A stretch of 64,000 bases of DNA from an uncultured Clostridium sp. (GTDB taxonomy: Bacteria > Bacillota > Clostridia > TANB77 > CAG-508). The translations under genes and the position numbers were made by a program. The notes under the pieces were generated by a model. The model did no database searches. It saw only the letters and a program-made list of their open reading frames with translations, and was not told the origin of the DNA. Each line of letters starts with the position of its first letter. Within the stretch, counting starts at the first letter, position 1. The stretch spans positions 100,880-164,879 of the forward strand of contig URYN01000003.1 in the NCBI GenBank assembly GCA_900552135.1, written 5' to 3'. Of the stretch, positions 53,318-61,558 are shown in pieces.

Positions 53318-55435
53318 ATGAAAAACAAACAAGAAAAGGGAATTACACTTATTGCGTTAGTAGTGACAATAGTAGTCTTGCTAATATTAGCAGGAGTAAG
53401 TATAAGATTAGTACTGACCAATAATGGAGTAATAAGTAAAGCAAAAGAAGCAGAAAAATTGACAGATGAGGGAAATGCAAAAGATATTATGTCATTATAT
53501 TTAGCAGGATTAGCTTTTGAAAAGGAGCAAGATAGTGGATTTAGATTAGCAGATTATTTAAGTTCAAATATAGGAAATGACGGATTAGAAGATTTCTTAA
53601 ATAATGGAGATGGACATGCTCAGGTAGCATATAAGGGATATAAATATCTTGTGAATTTAGATGATTATAGCTTCGAATATTTAGGAAAAACAGATGGAGA
53701 GGGAGTAAATAGACATATAAAACAAGTATTAGACAATAATAATGAAGATGTACCCGGAATAGCCATGGTAGAAGCAGGAGAAATAGAAACAGAAGATTTA
53801 GGTTGGAAAGTATTAAGTGTAAATTCAGATGGAACAGTAAATTTAATGGCAAATAAAAATACGGGATTTGAAGTATCGTTATCAGGAATAAATGGATATA
53901 CAAATGGAGTAAAGGCATTAAATGAAATATGCTCAAAATTATATGGAAATCTAGAAATAAATGGAGTAAAAGTATTGTCTGCAAGAAGTGTAAATGCAGA
54001 AGATTTTTATAATATAAAATATACATCAAATGGTAGAGTATATGAAAACAGTAAAAAAATACAACCATATATAAATACACTAGATGTAGCAAATAATGGA
54101 TATTCAACAGAACAAATAAGTGAATATATAGATGTAAGTAATACATCGGCGGTGCAAGCAAGTAACACAAACATGCTTTTAGCAAACACAAATCCAACAC
54201 TAAGAAATCAAAATAGAACCAACAAAGAAACAGTAAATATGATAAGTACGGGAAACAACTACTGGTTAGCAACAAGATATGGATATTCTGATTATACAAG
54301 AACAGATGGAACAACAAAATATTCAGAAGACTTATCAATCGAAGTATATCAATTCAATTATGTAAGAACAGATGGAACATATACAGCAACAACATTATTC
54401 CAAACACAGAATAATTATAATACAACAGGTTCAAATAGCACATATAATTGTGCATTACGTCCAGTAATAACAGTATCAGGAGATAGCATACAAAACAAAA
54501 CAGTAGGAACAACAGTAACAACAGATCCATTCTATAAGGGAAAGACAGGAACAGAGGCACATGGATATGTAAAAGCAGATTCAATAGCAAGTTTATTAGG
54601 AGTAGATATAAAATCAGTAAATAAAATAAATTCAGGCTTACCAACCAAAGAAGCAGATATGACATGGACAAAATTAGAAGATGGAGGATACGATTCATTA
54701 ACAGGAGAATTTGATACAGAACATTATGATTATTATATAGCAGATAGAACAACAAACTTACAGATGAGATTAACAGGAGCAGCAGCATATAATAATGGGG
54801 TATTAGCAATGGATACAGTATGCAAAAACTTATATGGAAATTTAACAGAAATAAAATTGAGTAACGGAAAAACTAAAAAAGTAAATGTAGTAGTAGCCAG
54901 AAACGCGAAATTTGAAGATTTTGTTGATGACAGCAAATTAAGTGGATCTTATGGAGGAGTATGGTCAACAAATGCAAATGACTCAACAGCACCAAATAAA
55001 ATAACAAGTACAAATAATAGATATGCTCCAACATTATTTACACAATATGAAAATATAGATAAGAGCAATGGAGCAAGCAAAGGATACTCAGACGCAAAAA
55101 TAAGCTCATACAACTTAAGCAATGCAGGAACAAGCTCTTTCGTATCAACAGAAGAAAAGAGCAATTATGCTTACGAAAAATACAATGTAGATCCAGGATT
55201 AAAGGTAATATATAATGCTTACTGGGGAAGTGCAAATAGAAATACAGCGAACATTAGAACGGGAAAAGATTTTTGGCTTTCTTCGCGCTGCGTTTATGCG
55301 GATTGGGGCGGCAGTTACTTCCGCTTGCGTTTTGTGTCAGGTAGCTCGATCGCGCCCAGCTATGTGTTCAGCTCTCACCCCTACACGTACTCTTATTGCC
55401 GCGGTCTCCGCCCGGTCTTGCAGGTTTCTAAATAG
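53318..55435 (+). CDS. DGR target: pilin-like protein with duplicated lectin-like modules
   Basis: 705 residues. Residues 1-35 are a type IV prepilin leader and helix (NKQEKG, ITLIALVVTIVVLLILAGVS, NNGVISKAKEAEK). Two homologous modules follow: module 1 (about 165-400) has YTNGVKALNEICSKLYGNL, NNYWLATRYGY and NCALRPVITVS; module 2 (about 455-705) has YNNGVLAMDTVCKNLYGNL, KDFWLSSRCVY and RGLRPVLQVS. Only module 2 carries the variable repeat (residues 653-703). The fold is probably C-lectin-like, as in other DGR targets. The frame is open from 53291 (TTG), but the ribosome binding site suits the ATG at 53318. VR codons are clearly GC-richer than the rest of the gene. Confidence 0.88.
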   Translation: MKNKQEKGITLIALVVTIVVLLILAGVSIRLVLTNNGVISKAKEAEKLTDEGNAKDIMSLYLAGLAFEKEQDSGFRLADYLSSNIGNDGLEDFLNNGDGHAQVAYKGYKYLVNLDDYSFEYLGKTDGEGVNRHIKQVLDNNNEDVPGIAMVEAGEIETEDLGWKVLSVNSDGTVNLMANKNTGFEVSLSGINGYTNGVKALNEICSKLYGNLEINGVKVLSARSVNAEDFYNIKYTSNGRVYENSKKIQPYINTLDVANNGYSTEQISEYIDVSNTSAVQASNTNMLLANTNPTLRNQNRTNKETVNMISTGNNYWLATRYGYSDYTRTDGTTKYSEDLSIEVYQFNYVRTDGTYTATTLFQTQNNYNTTGSNSTYNCALRPVITVSGDSIQNKTVGTTVTTDPFYKGKTGTEAHGYVKADSIASLLGVDIKSVNKINSGLPTKEADMTWTKLEDGGYDSLTGEFDTEHYDYYIADRTTNLQMRLTGAAAYNNGVLAMDTVCKNLYGNLTEIKLSNGKTKKVNVVVARNAKFEDFVDDSKLSGSYGGVWSTNANDSTAPNKITSTNNRYAPTLFTQYENIDKSNGASKGYSDAKISSYNLSNAGTSSFVSTEEKSNYAYEKYNVDPGLKVIYNAYWGSANRNTANIRTGKDFWLSSRCVYADWGGSYFRLRFVSGSSIAPSYVFSSHPYTYSYCRGLRPVLQVSK
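55274..55426 (+). repeat. DGR variable repeat (VR)
   Basis: 153 bases aligned without gaps to the TR at 56202-56354. There are 23 differences: 22 at positions where the TR has A (to G, T or C) and one T to G at 55348. All 12 TR Asn codons are changed (to Y, D, G, G, Y, R, Y, S, H, Y, Y, Y). Its 3' end (TGCCGCGGTCTCCGCCC) is invariant and forms the initiation-of-homing region. Confidence 0.95.
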
Positions 55436-55483
55436 TCTAATATCCTAAAAAATGGAAATTAAATATACATAAAATTAAAAAAG

Positions 55484-55531
55484 TAGAGTATACTCCCTAA
55501 ATGACCTAGGGCATTTGGGAGTGGCTCTATA
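55484..55531 (+). promoter_or_regulatory. Hairpin downstream of the VR
   Basis: ACTCCC-T-AAATG (55492-55503) pairs with CATTTGGGAGT (55512-55522), with outer TAGAG/CTCTA pairs and a CCTAGG in the loop. No T tract follows. It is in the position of the DGR hairpin/cruciform that promotes target recognition. Confidence 0.5.
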
Positions 55532-55643
55532 GGCTATATAAATTTTAAAGGGCAATGTCAAATCAGTGTGTAAATTATTATTTTAATAATTTTGTTTTGT
55601 CAAATATCGGTGTGTTTATTTTTAAGAGCAAAAGAGGGATTAA

Positions 55644-56120
55644 ATGATTAGATATGAAACTATAAGAGATATGGAAACAATGTATCATGAAAAATATCCA
55701 GACTCTATATTATTAGTATTAAGCGGAAATTTTTATAATGTATATGGAAAAGATACATACATATTAAGTTATATATTCAAATACAAAATAAAAGAAAAAC
55801 TATATAAAACCATTGAGGATAAAGATGAGTATATTTTAAATACAGGTTTTCCACGAAATTCTCTTGATAGGGTTTTGTTAGATCTTGAAGATAAGAAGAT
55901 TAATTATGTTATAAAAGTAAAAGACAAAAAAGATATATTTAAAGACTTTAAAAAATTAAATACATATAAAAGAAAATATGAAGCTTCGAAAAAATACTGT
56001 GTAGATAAAATGAAAATAAATGAAATTGTATGTATGCTTGAAGAATTCTGTGGAAAAAAAGAATTTAAAAATGTAATTGAAAAAATACAAGAAGACATAA
56101 AAGAAATAACAGAAAAATAA
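55644..56120 (+). CDS. MutS domain-I-like DGR accessory protein A
   Basis: 158 residues lying between VR and TR. The first 100 residues resemble MutS domain I: MYHEKYPDSILLVLSGNFYNVYGKD (cf. the YPD...GDFYE...ED pattern) and TGFPRNSLDRVLLDLEDKKINYVIK (cf. GVPxxxxxxYLxxLxxxGYxVAI). Clamp and ATPase domains of MutS are absent. The C-terminal 55 residues form a charged helix. MutS-like accessory genes have been reported in DGR surveys. Two more copies follow. A role in mismatch handling during retrohoming is inference. Confidence 0.72.
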   Translation: MIRYETIRDMETMYHEKYPDSILLVLSGNFYNVYGKDTYILSYIFKYKIKEKLYKTIEDKDEYILNTGFPRNSLDRVLLDLEDKKINYVIKVKDKKDIFKDFKKLNTYKRKYEASKKYCVDKMKINEIVCMLEEFCGKKEFKNVIEKIQEDIKEITEK

Positions 56121-56201
56121 GTGTATATAGAAAAAATTGTGTAAAATAAAGAATAAATGAATTAGGGCATGGTTGTAAATTGGCTTGGAAACTCGTTGGT
56201 T

Positions 56202-56354
56202 TGGCTTTCTTCGCGCTGCGTTAATGCGAATTGGAACAACAGTAACTTCAACTTACGTTATGTGTCAGGTAGCTCTATCACGACCAGCAATGTGTTCAAC
56301 TCTAACACCAACACGAACTCTAATTGCCGCGGTCTCCGCCCAGTCTTGCAGATT
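56202..56354 (+). repeat. DGR template repeat (TR)
   Basis: Noncoding template, rich in AAC/AAT triplets. Read in the VR frame it gives SRCVNANWNNSNFNLRYVSG and later SNTNTNSNCRGLRPVLQ, with 12 Asn codons. AAY codons cannot become stops by A substitution. An open frame (56169-56360) across it has no ribosome binding site and is not a gene. Confidence 0.95.
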
Positions 56355-56768
56355 CTGTAAAACTTTTGATATACCAACCTAATTGCTTGGCCAATTTTAG
56401 TTATTTGCAATTAAAAGTTATATATGTGAAGCTATAGAAACAAACCACTGTCCTTGTAAGTATTTACATTAAATAGAAAGTTTAACAAACTATAAATACA
56501 TAAAAAAGAAAAACTATTATTATTTTATTTCTAAGTTACCCCAAAACAACGCTGGGCACTTTAAGTAACTTAATCTAAGGAGAAAACATAATAAATGGCA
56601 ACCTCTTAATAAACTTTCGTAAATACCCTAAAGAAAAGATGGATAGGATTTTTTGTTAGTAGTAATTCAATATTATATTGTAAAGTCGAAAGGGATAAAT
56701 CCTTATAACCGTCTATCCACTTGAAAATGTGAGTGGTTCTTTAATAAAATATTAATTAGGAGCAAGAG
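56355..56768 (+). ncRNA. Putative 3' portion of the DGR template RNA
   Basis: 414 bases without a gene between TR and accessory gene B. Possible stems include AAGTTAC/GTAACTT (56533-56539, 56565-56571) around CCC/GGG, TGGATAG/CTATCCA (56640-56646, 56713-56719) and CCACT/AGTGG (56717-56736). In studied DGRs the RNA beyond TR is needed for priming and for binding RT-Avd. Boundaries are unknown. Confidence 0.45.
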
Positions 56769-57326
56769 ATGTCACAAACTGTCGAATTTGAAATGAATAA
56801 ACAGTTGAAAAATTATATTGTAATTGTAAAAAATATGTCTGAAGATAGAGAAAAAAGCTTTTATGATGCTTATGGAAAAGATGCTTTAGTATTTGGATAT
56901 ATTATGAAACAGAAAATTAGATACCGTAGCTTTCAAATTTCTAAAACATTAAGAAAAATGAAATTTTTTAATGAGTTATGCAAAGAAAAGAAGAAAAAAG
57001 AAAGAATTTTTACAGCATATAGTGGTGTGCCATCATATAAAATCCAAGAAATAATAAGTGTATTAAATTATTATCACATAAATTATATTATCGTTGATAA
57101 AATGCAAAATTATAAAATTACAAATATGAAACAGTTTAAAGATAACAAATATGACTTTTATTACCAAAAAGGATTATATTACAAAAGAATTCTTTATAAA
57201 GTGAAAAATATAAATGAATTTTTAAGAAATAATTCAGACACTGGAGAAATAATGTATCTCATTTATGATATTGAAAGATGTATAGATGATTACTGCAAAA
57301 GAAAAATAACGAAAATTGGAAAATAA
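56769..57326 (+). CDS. MutS domain-I-like DGR accessory protein B
   Basis: 185 residues between the template RNA and avd. It shares the pattern of protein A: SFYDAYGKDALVFGYIMKQKI and YSGVPSYKIQEIISVLNYYHINYIIVDK, which correspond to the FYE...ED and GVPxxxL...LxxxGYxV elements of MutS domain I. It has a longer N-terminus and a larger lysine-rich insertion than A. The strong AGGAG site and two-base gap to avd indicate co-transcription with avd and the RT. Function inferred only from fold resemblance and position. Confidence 0.68.
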   Translation: MSQTVEFEMNKQLKNYIVIVKNMSEDREKSFYDAYGKDALVFGYIMKQKIRYRSFQISKTLRKMKFFNELCKEKKKKERIFTAYSGVPSYKIQEIISVLNYYHINYIIVDKMQNYKITNMKQFKDNKYDFYYQKGLYYKRILYKVKNINEFLRNNSDTGEIMYLIYDIERCIDDYCKRKITKIGK

Positions 57327-57328
57327 AA

Positions 57329-57763
57329 ATGAAAATCGAAGAAAAGAAAGAATTAGAAAAAAATAGAGAAATAAAGAAGGTAAATGTAGATGGTGACTTT
57401 GACAATAATCTTTTTGATTTTATTGTGGAGGAAAAATTTAAATTATTAAGTTATATATATGACTATATAGATAAAATGTATGAGTATATTGCAAATTTTC
57501 CAAGAAAGCATGAAATTATAAAAAATAAATTAATAGAAACGTCTTTTGAACTATTAGAAAAAATCAGTGCAGGTAATTATAGTCATAATAAAAAATATAA
57601 AAAGCAAATGGCTGATGAGGCTGTTAGTAAAGTAAAAACTTTATATTTTTTATTGCTTATGATAGAAAAGGACAAGATGATTTCAAATAAAATGATTCAT
57701 AAATTAAGATTACAATTAGATAATATTTCAAAGTGTTTAGTTGGTTGGAGAAAAGCAATTTAA
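57329..57763 (+). CDS. avd: DGR accessory variability determinant Avd
   Basis: 144 residues, mainly helical and basic. FPRKHEIIKNKLIETSFELLEKI and the end LQLDNISKCLVGWRKA follow the Avd/four-helix-bundle pattern (FPRxxR...LGGWxK). Avd forms a barrel-shaped pentamer that binds RT and template RNA. The first 45 residues are more divergent. It starts two bases after gene B and lies 29 bases before the RT gene. Confidence 0.85.
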   Translation: MKIEEKKELEKNREIKKVNVDGDFDNNLFDFIVEEKFKLLSYIYDYIDKMYEYIANFPRKHEIIKNKLIETSFELLEKISAGNYSHNKKYKKQMADEAVSKVKTLYFLLLMIEKDKMISNKMIHKLRLQLDNISKCLVGWRKAI

Positions 57764-57792
57764 TATATTATAAAATGCAAAAGAGGATTTAA

Positions 57793-58749
57793 TTGAAAAG
57801 ATATAGTAATTTATACGAAAATGTATATAAGCCGGAAAATATAAAAGCTTGTTACCATGAAGTTATTCGTAATACAAAGAATAAGAGGCAAGTTTATAAA
57901 TTGCAAAATAATGCGGAAAATGTAATTAGAACAATATATAATGAATTAAGAAATGAAAAATATGTTGTAGGAAAATATAACGTATTTATTATTTATGAGC
58001 CAAAAAGAAGAATAATTGTAAGCCAGGGAATGAAAGATAAAATCATTAATCACTTAATTGCGAGAGAAATTCTATATCCTGCAATTCTTCCGTGTTTAGT
58101 ACCATTTAATGTTGCTAGCAGACCAGAGATGGGAACTAAAAAGGCATTAGAATATCTTGAAAGATATAGAAAACAATATGCAAAAAAAAACGAAAAATAT
58201 TATATGCTAAAATGTGATATAAGCCGTTTTTTTTCAAGTATTGACCATAAAATTTTAAAGAAAAAACTTAGAAGAAGAATAAAAGATCCAAAGGCTTTAA
58301 AAATTGTGTTTGATGTAATTGATAGTTATAATTCTGGGATTGGAATTGGTAGTATGACAAGCCAGGTTTTGGCAATATTTTATTTAAATGATTTAGACCA
58401 TTTTATAAAGGAAGAACTAAAAATAAAAGGCTATATTAGATATCAAGATGACTTTTTATTATTTTCTGAATCTAAAGAATATTTACAAATTTGCTTAGAA
58501 AAGATAAAAGAATTTTTGAAAAAAGAAAAATTAACATTAAATAAAAAAACAAGAATTTATTCTTGCAATGAAAATATATGTTTCTTAGGGAGGAACTTAT
58601 ATGGGCAATATGCAAAAAGACGAACCGTAAGAAGAAAATTAAAAAAGAAACTATATCTAGTTAAGGTGGGAAAAACTTCATTAAACAGTTATATTGCATC
58701 AAGAATTTGCTATAAAAATTTAATGCGGAAATCCAAAAATATAAAGTGA
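57793..58749 (+). CDS. DGR reverse transcriptase
   Basis: 318 residues from a TTG start behind AGAGGA. Motifs: KRRIIVSQGMKDKIINHLI (RT1-2), MLKCDISRFFSSIDH (RT3), IGIGSMTSQVLAIFYLNDLDHF (RT4, with the DGR-type SQ rather than QG of group II introns), IRYQDDFLLFS (RT5 catalytic box, about 216-225) and LNKKTRIY (RT6). There is no maturase or endonuclease domain, as in DGR enzymes. It copies the TR transcript with adenine-specific errors and the cDNA replaces the VR. Confidence 0.95.
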   Translation: MKRYSNLYENVYKPENIKACYHEVIRNTKNKRQVYKLQNNAENVIRTIYNELRNEKYVVGKYNVFIIYEPKRRIIVSQGMKDKIINHLIAREILYPAILPCLVPFNVASRPEMGTKKALEYLERYRKQYAKKNEKYYMLKCDISRFFSSIDHKILKKKLRRRIKDPKALKIVFDVIDSYNSGIGIGSMTSQVLAIFYLNDLDHFIKEELKIKGYIRYQDDFLLFSESKEYLQICLEKIKEFLKKEKLTLNKKTRIYSCNENICFLGRNLYGQYAKRRTVRRKLKKKLYLVKVGKTSLNSYIASRICYKNLMRKSKNIK

Positions 58750-58790
58750 CAAGGAGTAGTGTACAAATAAGTACATACTACTCCTTGTTT
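58749..58790. terminator. Terminator after the DGR reverse transcriptase
   Basis: ACAAGGAGTAGT (58749-58760) pairs perfectly with ACTACTCCTTGT (58777-58788); it lies between convergent genes. Confidence 0.85.
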
Positions 58791-58800
58791 ACATATATAA

Positions 58801-59226
58801 TTATGCGGTAATTGATAATATTTTAATTGATTCTTGTTTTAACTCTTCAATAAGTGAATACGCTTCTTTAATAGAAAGGGTATCTGAATTAGTATTTGAT
58901 AATTTTAACAGTAAATTATGTATATTTTCTTCTATAGAGTAATTTTGCACTGAAAATGAGGTTTGCTTTTGTATGTCAATAATCTTAAATTCATAGTTAG
59001 CTAATTTTAATAAATTAGAATAATGAGATAAAGAATTAATAGGAAAGCCACATTTTACAACGTGATTATTAAGATTAGTAAGCTTTAAATTAAGTAACGA
59101 GGATGCTTTTTTTGCATCTTCATCAATACATATAAAAAATATACCAGATTTAAATAAGTATAAAACATTTGATGCATCTGAATTTGTTGATTTTAACATA
59201 GCATAATAATCAAATAATTTGCTCAT
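58801..59226 (-). CDS. MutS domain-I-like protein C
   Basis: 141 residues, convergent with the RT. YYAMLKSTNSDASNVLYLFKSGIFFICIDEDAKKASSLL and CGFPINSLSHYSNLLKLANYEFKIID follow the same MutS domain-I pattern as A and B. The C-terminal 55 residues are helical (SIKEAYSLIEELKQES). It has an AAGGAGG site 6 bases from the ATG and ends at the shared terminator. Its location implies membership of the DGR cassette although it is on the other strand. No ATPase part. Confidence 0.68.
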   Translation of the reverse strand: MSKLFDYYAMLKSTNSDASNVLYLFKSGIFFICIDEDAKKASSLLNLKLTNLNNHVVKCGFPINSLSHYSNLLKLANYEFKIIDIQKQTSFSVQNYSIEENIHNLLLKLSNTNSDTLSIKEAYSLIEELKQESIKILSITA

Positions 59227-59379
59227 ATTTTCCTCCTTCGTAAAAACAATTTTTTTTCATTAATATAAAAAGTATTGGAAAAATCTGTATTTTAATTATA
59301 ATACATAAAAACAAATAAAACAATATTAAGGATAAAAAACGTAAAAATACTGCTTGATAAAAGCTTAAAGAAATCCACA

Positions 59380-59408
59380 TTGACAATTTGCTAGATTAAA
59401 AGTATAAT
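59380..59408 (+). promoter_or_regulatory. Consensus promoter of lepA
   Basis: TTGACA (59380-59385) and TATAAT (59403-59408) with 17 bases between. The rest of 59227-59502 shows nothing else. Confidence 0.85.
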
Positions 59409-59502
59409 TGAAGTGTAAAAAAACGGATAAAAAGGCTCTTTGAACACATTTTTAAAGTGAGCCTGAAATAAAACTTGAACCTTAAGAAGGGAAAAATAAT
59501 TA

Positions 59503-61317
59503 ATGGAAGATAAGAAAAAATATATAAGAAATTTTAGCATAATTGCACATATAGACCATGGAAAATCGACTCTAGCCGATAGGCTTATCGAGATGACAGG
59601 AGTTCTAACAAAAAGAGAGATGGAAGAGCAAGTCCTAGACAATATGGATATTGAAAGAGAACGTGGAATCACAATAAAATCTCAAGCCGTTAGAATGAAA
59701 TACAAAGCAAAAGATGGACATGTATATGAGCTTAACTTAATAGATACCCCAGGGCATGTTGATTTTAACTACGAAGTTTCTAGAAGTTTGGCTGCCTGTG
59801 ATGGAGCCGTACTTGTTGTAGATGCAAGCCAAGGAGTTGAAGCACAAACATTGGCAAACGTTTATCTTGCAATAGACAATAATCTAGAAATAGTTCCAGT
59901 AATAAACAAAGTGGATTTACCAAATGCAAGACCTGATGAGGTAAAAAAAGAAATAGAAGATATAATTGGAATTCCTGCAATGGACGCTCCGTGCATATCT
60001 GCAAAAACGGGACTAAATGTGGAACAAGTATTAGAAAGAATTGTTACAGATATTCCTGCTCCAACTGGTGACGAAAATGCACCACTTCAAGCATTGATAT
60101 TTGATTCGATTTATGATAACTACCAAGGAGCCATCGCATATTGCAGAATAAAAAATGGAACCGTAAAGGTTGGAGACACAATCAGGTTAATGGCAACAGG
60201 AAAAACTTTTACAGTAACAGAAGTAGGATACTTTGAACCAGGTTCATACAGCCCTACAAATCAATTGATTGCTGGTGAAGTTGGATATATTGCAGCAAGC
60301 ATAAAAAGCCTTTCAGACATAAGAGTTGGAGACACAATAACAATAGACGATAGGCCAGCAGAAAAACCACTTCCTGGTTACAAAAAAGTAAACCCAATGG
60401 TATATTGCGGATTGTATCCAGTCGATGGAAGCGATTATGAGAATTTAAAAATTGCTCTGGAAAAATTAAAACTAAATGACGCAGCACTGGAATTCGAACA
60501 AGAAACATCTGCAGCATTAGGCTTCGGATTCAGATGCGGATTCTTGGGATTGCTACATTTAGAAATTATAGAAGAAAGACTAGACAGAGAATTTGATTTA
60601 AGCTTAATTACAACATCTCCATCAGTAATATATAAGGTGTACAAAACAGATGGAACGATGCTGGAAATATACAATCCATCAGACTTACCAAAGCCAGACG
60701 AAATATCAAGAATAGAAGAACCTTTTGTCGAAGCGGAAATACTAACACCAAAGGAATTCGTTGGTAACATAATGGAAATATGCCAGAACAGGCGTGGAAT
60801 TTATGTGGATATGAAATATCTAGACGAATCTAGAGTTACATTAATATATGAATTACCATTAAACGAAATAATATACGATTTCTTCGACAAATTAAAATCA
60901 AAAACAAAAGGTTATGCATCTTTTGACTATGAGCTAAAAGAATACAGACCTTCAAGCTTAGTAAAACTAGACATTCTAGTAAACGGAGAAAACGTAGATG
61001 CACTATCATTTATAGTACACAGAGATTCAGCTTACGACAGAGGCAAGAAAATGATAGAAAAATTAAAAGAAGTAATACCAAGGCAATTATTCACAATACC
61101 ATTGCAGGCTGCGATTGGCGGAAAGATAATTGCAAGGGAAACAATCTCAGCAATGAGAAAAGACGTTTTAGCAAAATGCTATGGTGGAGATGTAACCAGA
61201 AAGAAAAAATTGCTAGAAAAGCAAAAACGTGGAAAGAAAAAGATGCGTGAAATTGGAAACGTAGAAATACCGCAAGAAGCATTCTTATCAGTGCTAAAAT
61301 TAGATGATGATAAATAA
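59503..61317 (+). CDS. lepA: Elongation factor 4 (LepA)
   Basis: Ribosome-associated GTPase. 604 residues: G1 AHIDHGKSTLADRL, G3 LIDTPGHVDFNYEV, G4 NKVDLPNA, LepA-specific C-terminal YRPSSLVKLDILVNG and the basic end RKKKLLEKQKRGKKKMR. No insertions. It begins the operon-like group with rlmB downstream, separated by GC-rich repeats. Confidence 0.97.
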   Translation: MEDKKKYIRNFSIIAHIDHGKSTLADRLIEMTGVLTKREMEEQVLDNMDIERERGITIKSQAVRMKYKAKDGHVYELNLIDTPGHVDFNYEVSRSLAACDGAVLVVDASQGVEAQTLANVYLAIDNNLEIVPVINKVDLPNARPDEVKKEIEDIIGIPAMDAPCISAKTGLNVEQVLERIVTDIPAPTGDENAPLQALIFDSIYDNYQGAIAYCRIKNGTVKVGDTIRLMATGKTFTVTEVGYFEPGSYSPTNQLIAGEVGYIAASIKSLSDIRVGDTITIDDRPAEKPLPGYKKVNPMVYCGLYPVDGSDYENLKIALEKLKLNDAALEFEQETSAALGFGFRCGFLGLLHLEIIEERLDREFDLSLITTSPSVIYKVYKTDGTMLEIYNPSDLPKPDEISRIEEPFVEAEILTPKEFVGNIMEICQNRRGIYVDMKYLDESRVTLIYELPLNEIIYDFFDKLKSKTKGYASFDYELKEYRPSSLVKLDILVNGENVDALSFIVHRDSAYDRGKKMIEKLKEVIPRQLFTIPLQAAIGGKIIARETISAMRKDVLAKCYGGDVTRKKKLLEKQKRGKKKMREIGNVEIPQEAFLSVLKLDDDK

Positions 61318-61359
61318 AAACTTTTTCTTTGCCCAAAGGTTTGCCAAAAGACCATCCAA

Positions 61360-61390
61360 TCGCCCATAGGGGACGCCCCTTTTTGGGTGA
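61360..61390. repeat. GC-rich palindromic repeat, copy 4
   Basis: CGCCCATAGGGGACGCCCC then TTTTTGGGTGAA, 40 bases after lepA. Confidence 0.65.
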
Positions 61391-61487
61391 AAATAGAAAA
61401 TTGCATGTTTCTCGAAGAAACTGATGTTTTGAGGAACAAAATGAAATTATACAGTTTAAAAAAGTAATAGAAATAAAGAATAGAGAG

Positions 61488-61543
61488 TTCGCCCCAAAAG
61501 GGGCGTCCCCTGTGGGCGAAAAGGGGCGTCTCCGTTGGGCGAA
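61488..61543. repeat. GC-rich palindromic repeats, copies 5 and 6
   Basis: TTCGCCCCAAAAGGGGCGTC and CCCTGTGGGCGAA, directly followed by a partial copy (AAGGGGCGTCTCCGTTGGGC). They lie just upstream of the rlmB ribosome binding site. Confidence 0.7.
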
Positions 61544-61558
61544 GAGAGGGTAATTTTC

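Noticed and set aside
53541..54338. 265-codon open frame on the minus strand within the DGR target
   Set aside because: Leu/Tyr/His-rich antisense shadow of an AT-rich gene, with no ribosome binding site or family features.
56169..56360. 63-codon open frame across the TR
   Set aside because: It is the in-frame reading of the template repeat, without a ribosome binding site; the TR is the noncoding DGR template.
57793..58749. Reverse transcriptase as a group II intron or retron
   Set aside because: Motif 4 has the DGR-type SQ, there is no maturase domain, and a matching TR/VR pair and Avd are present.
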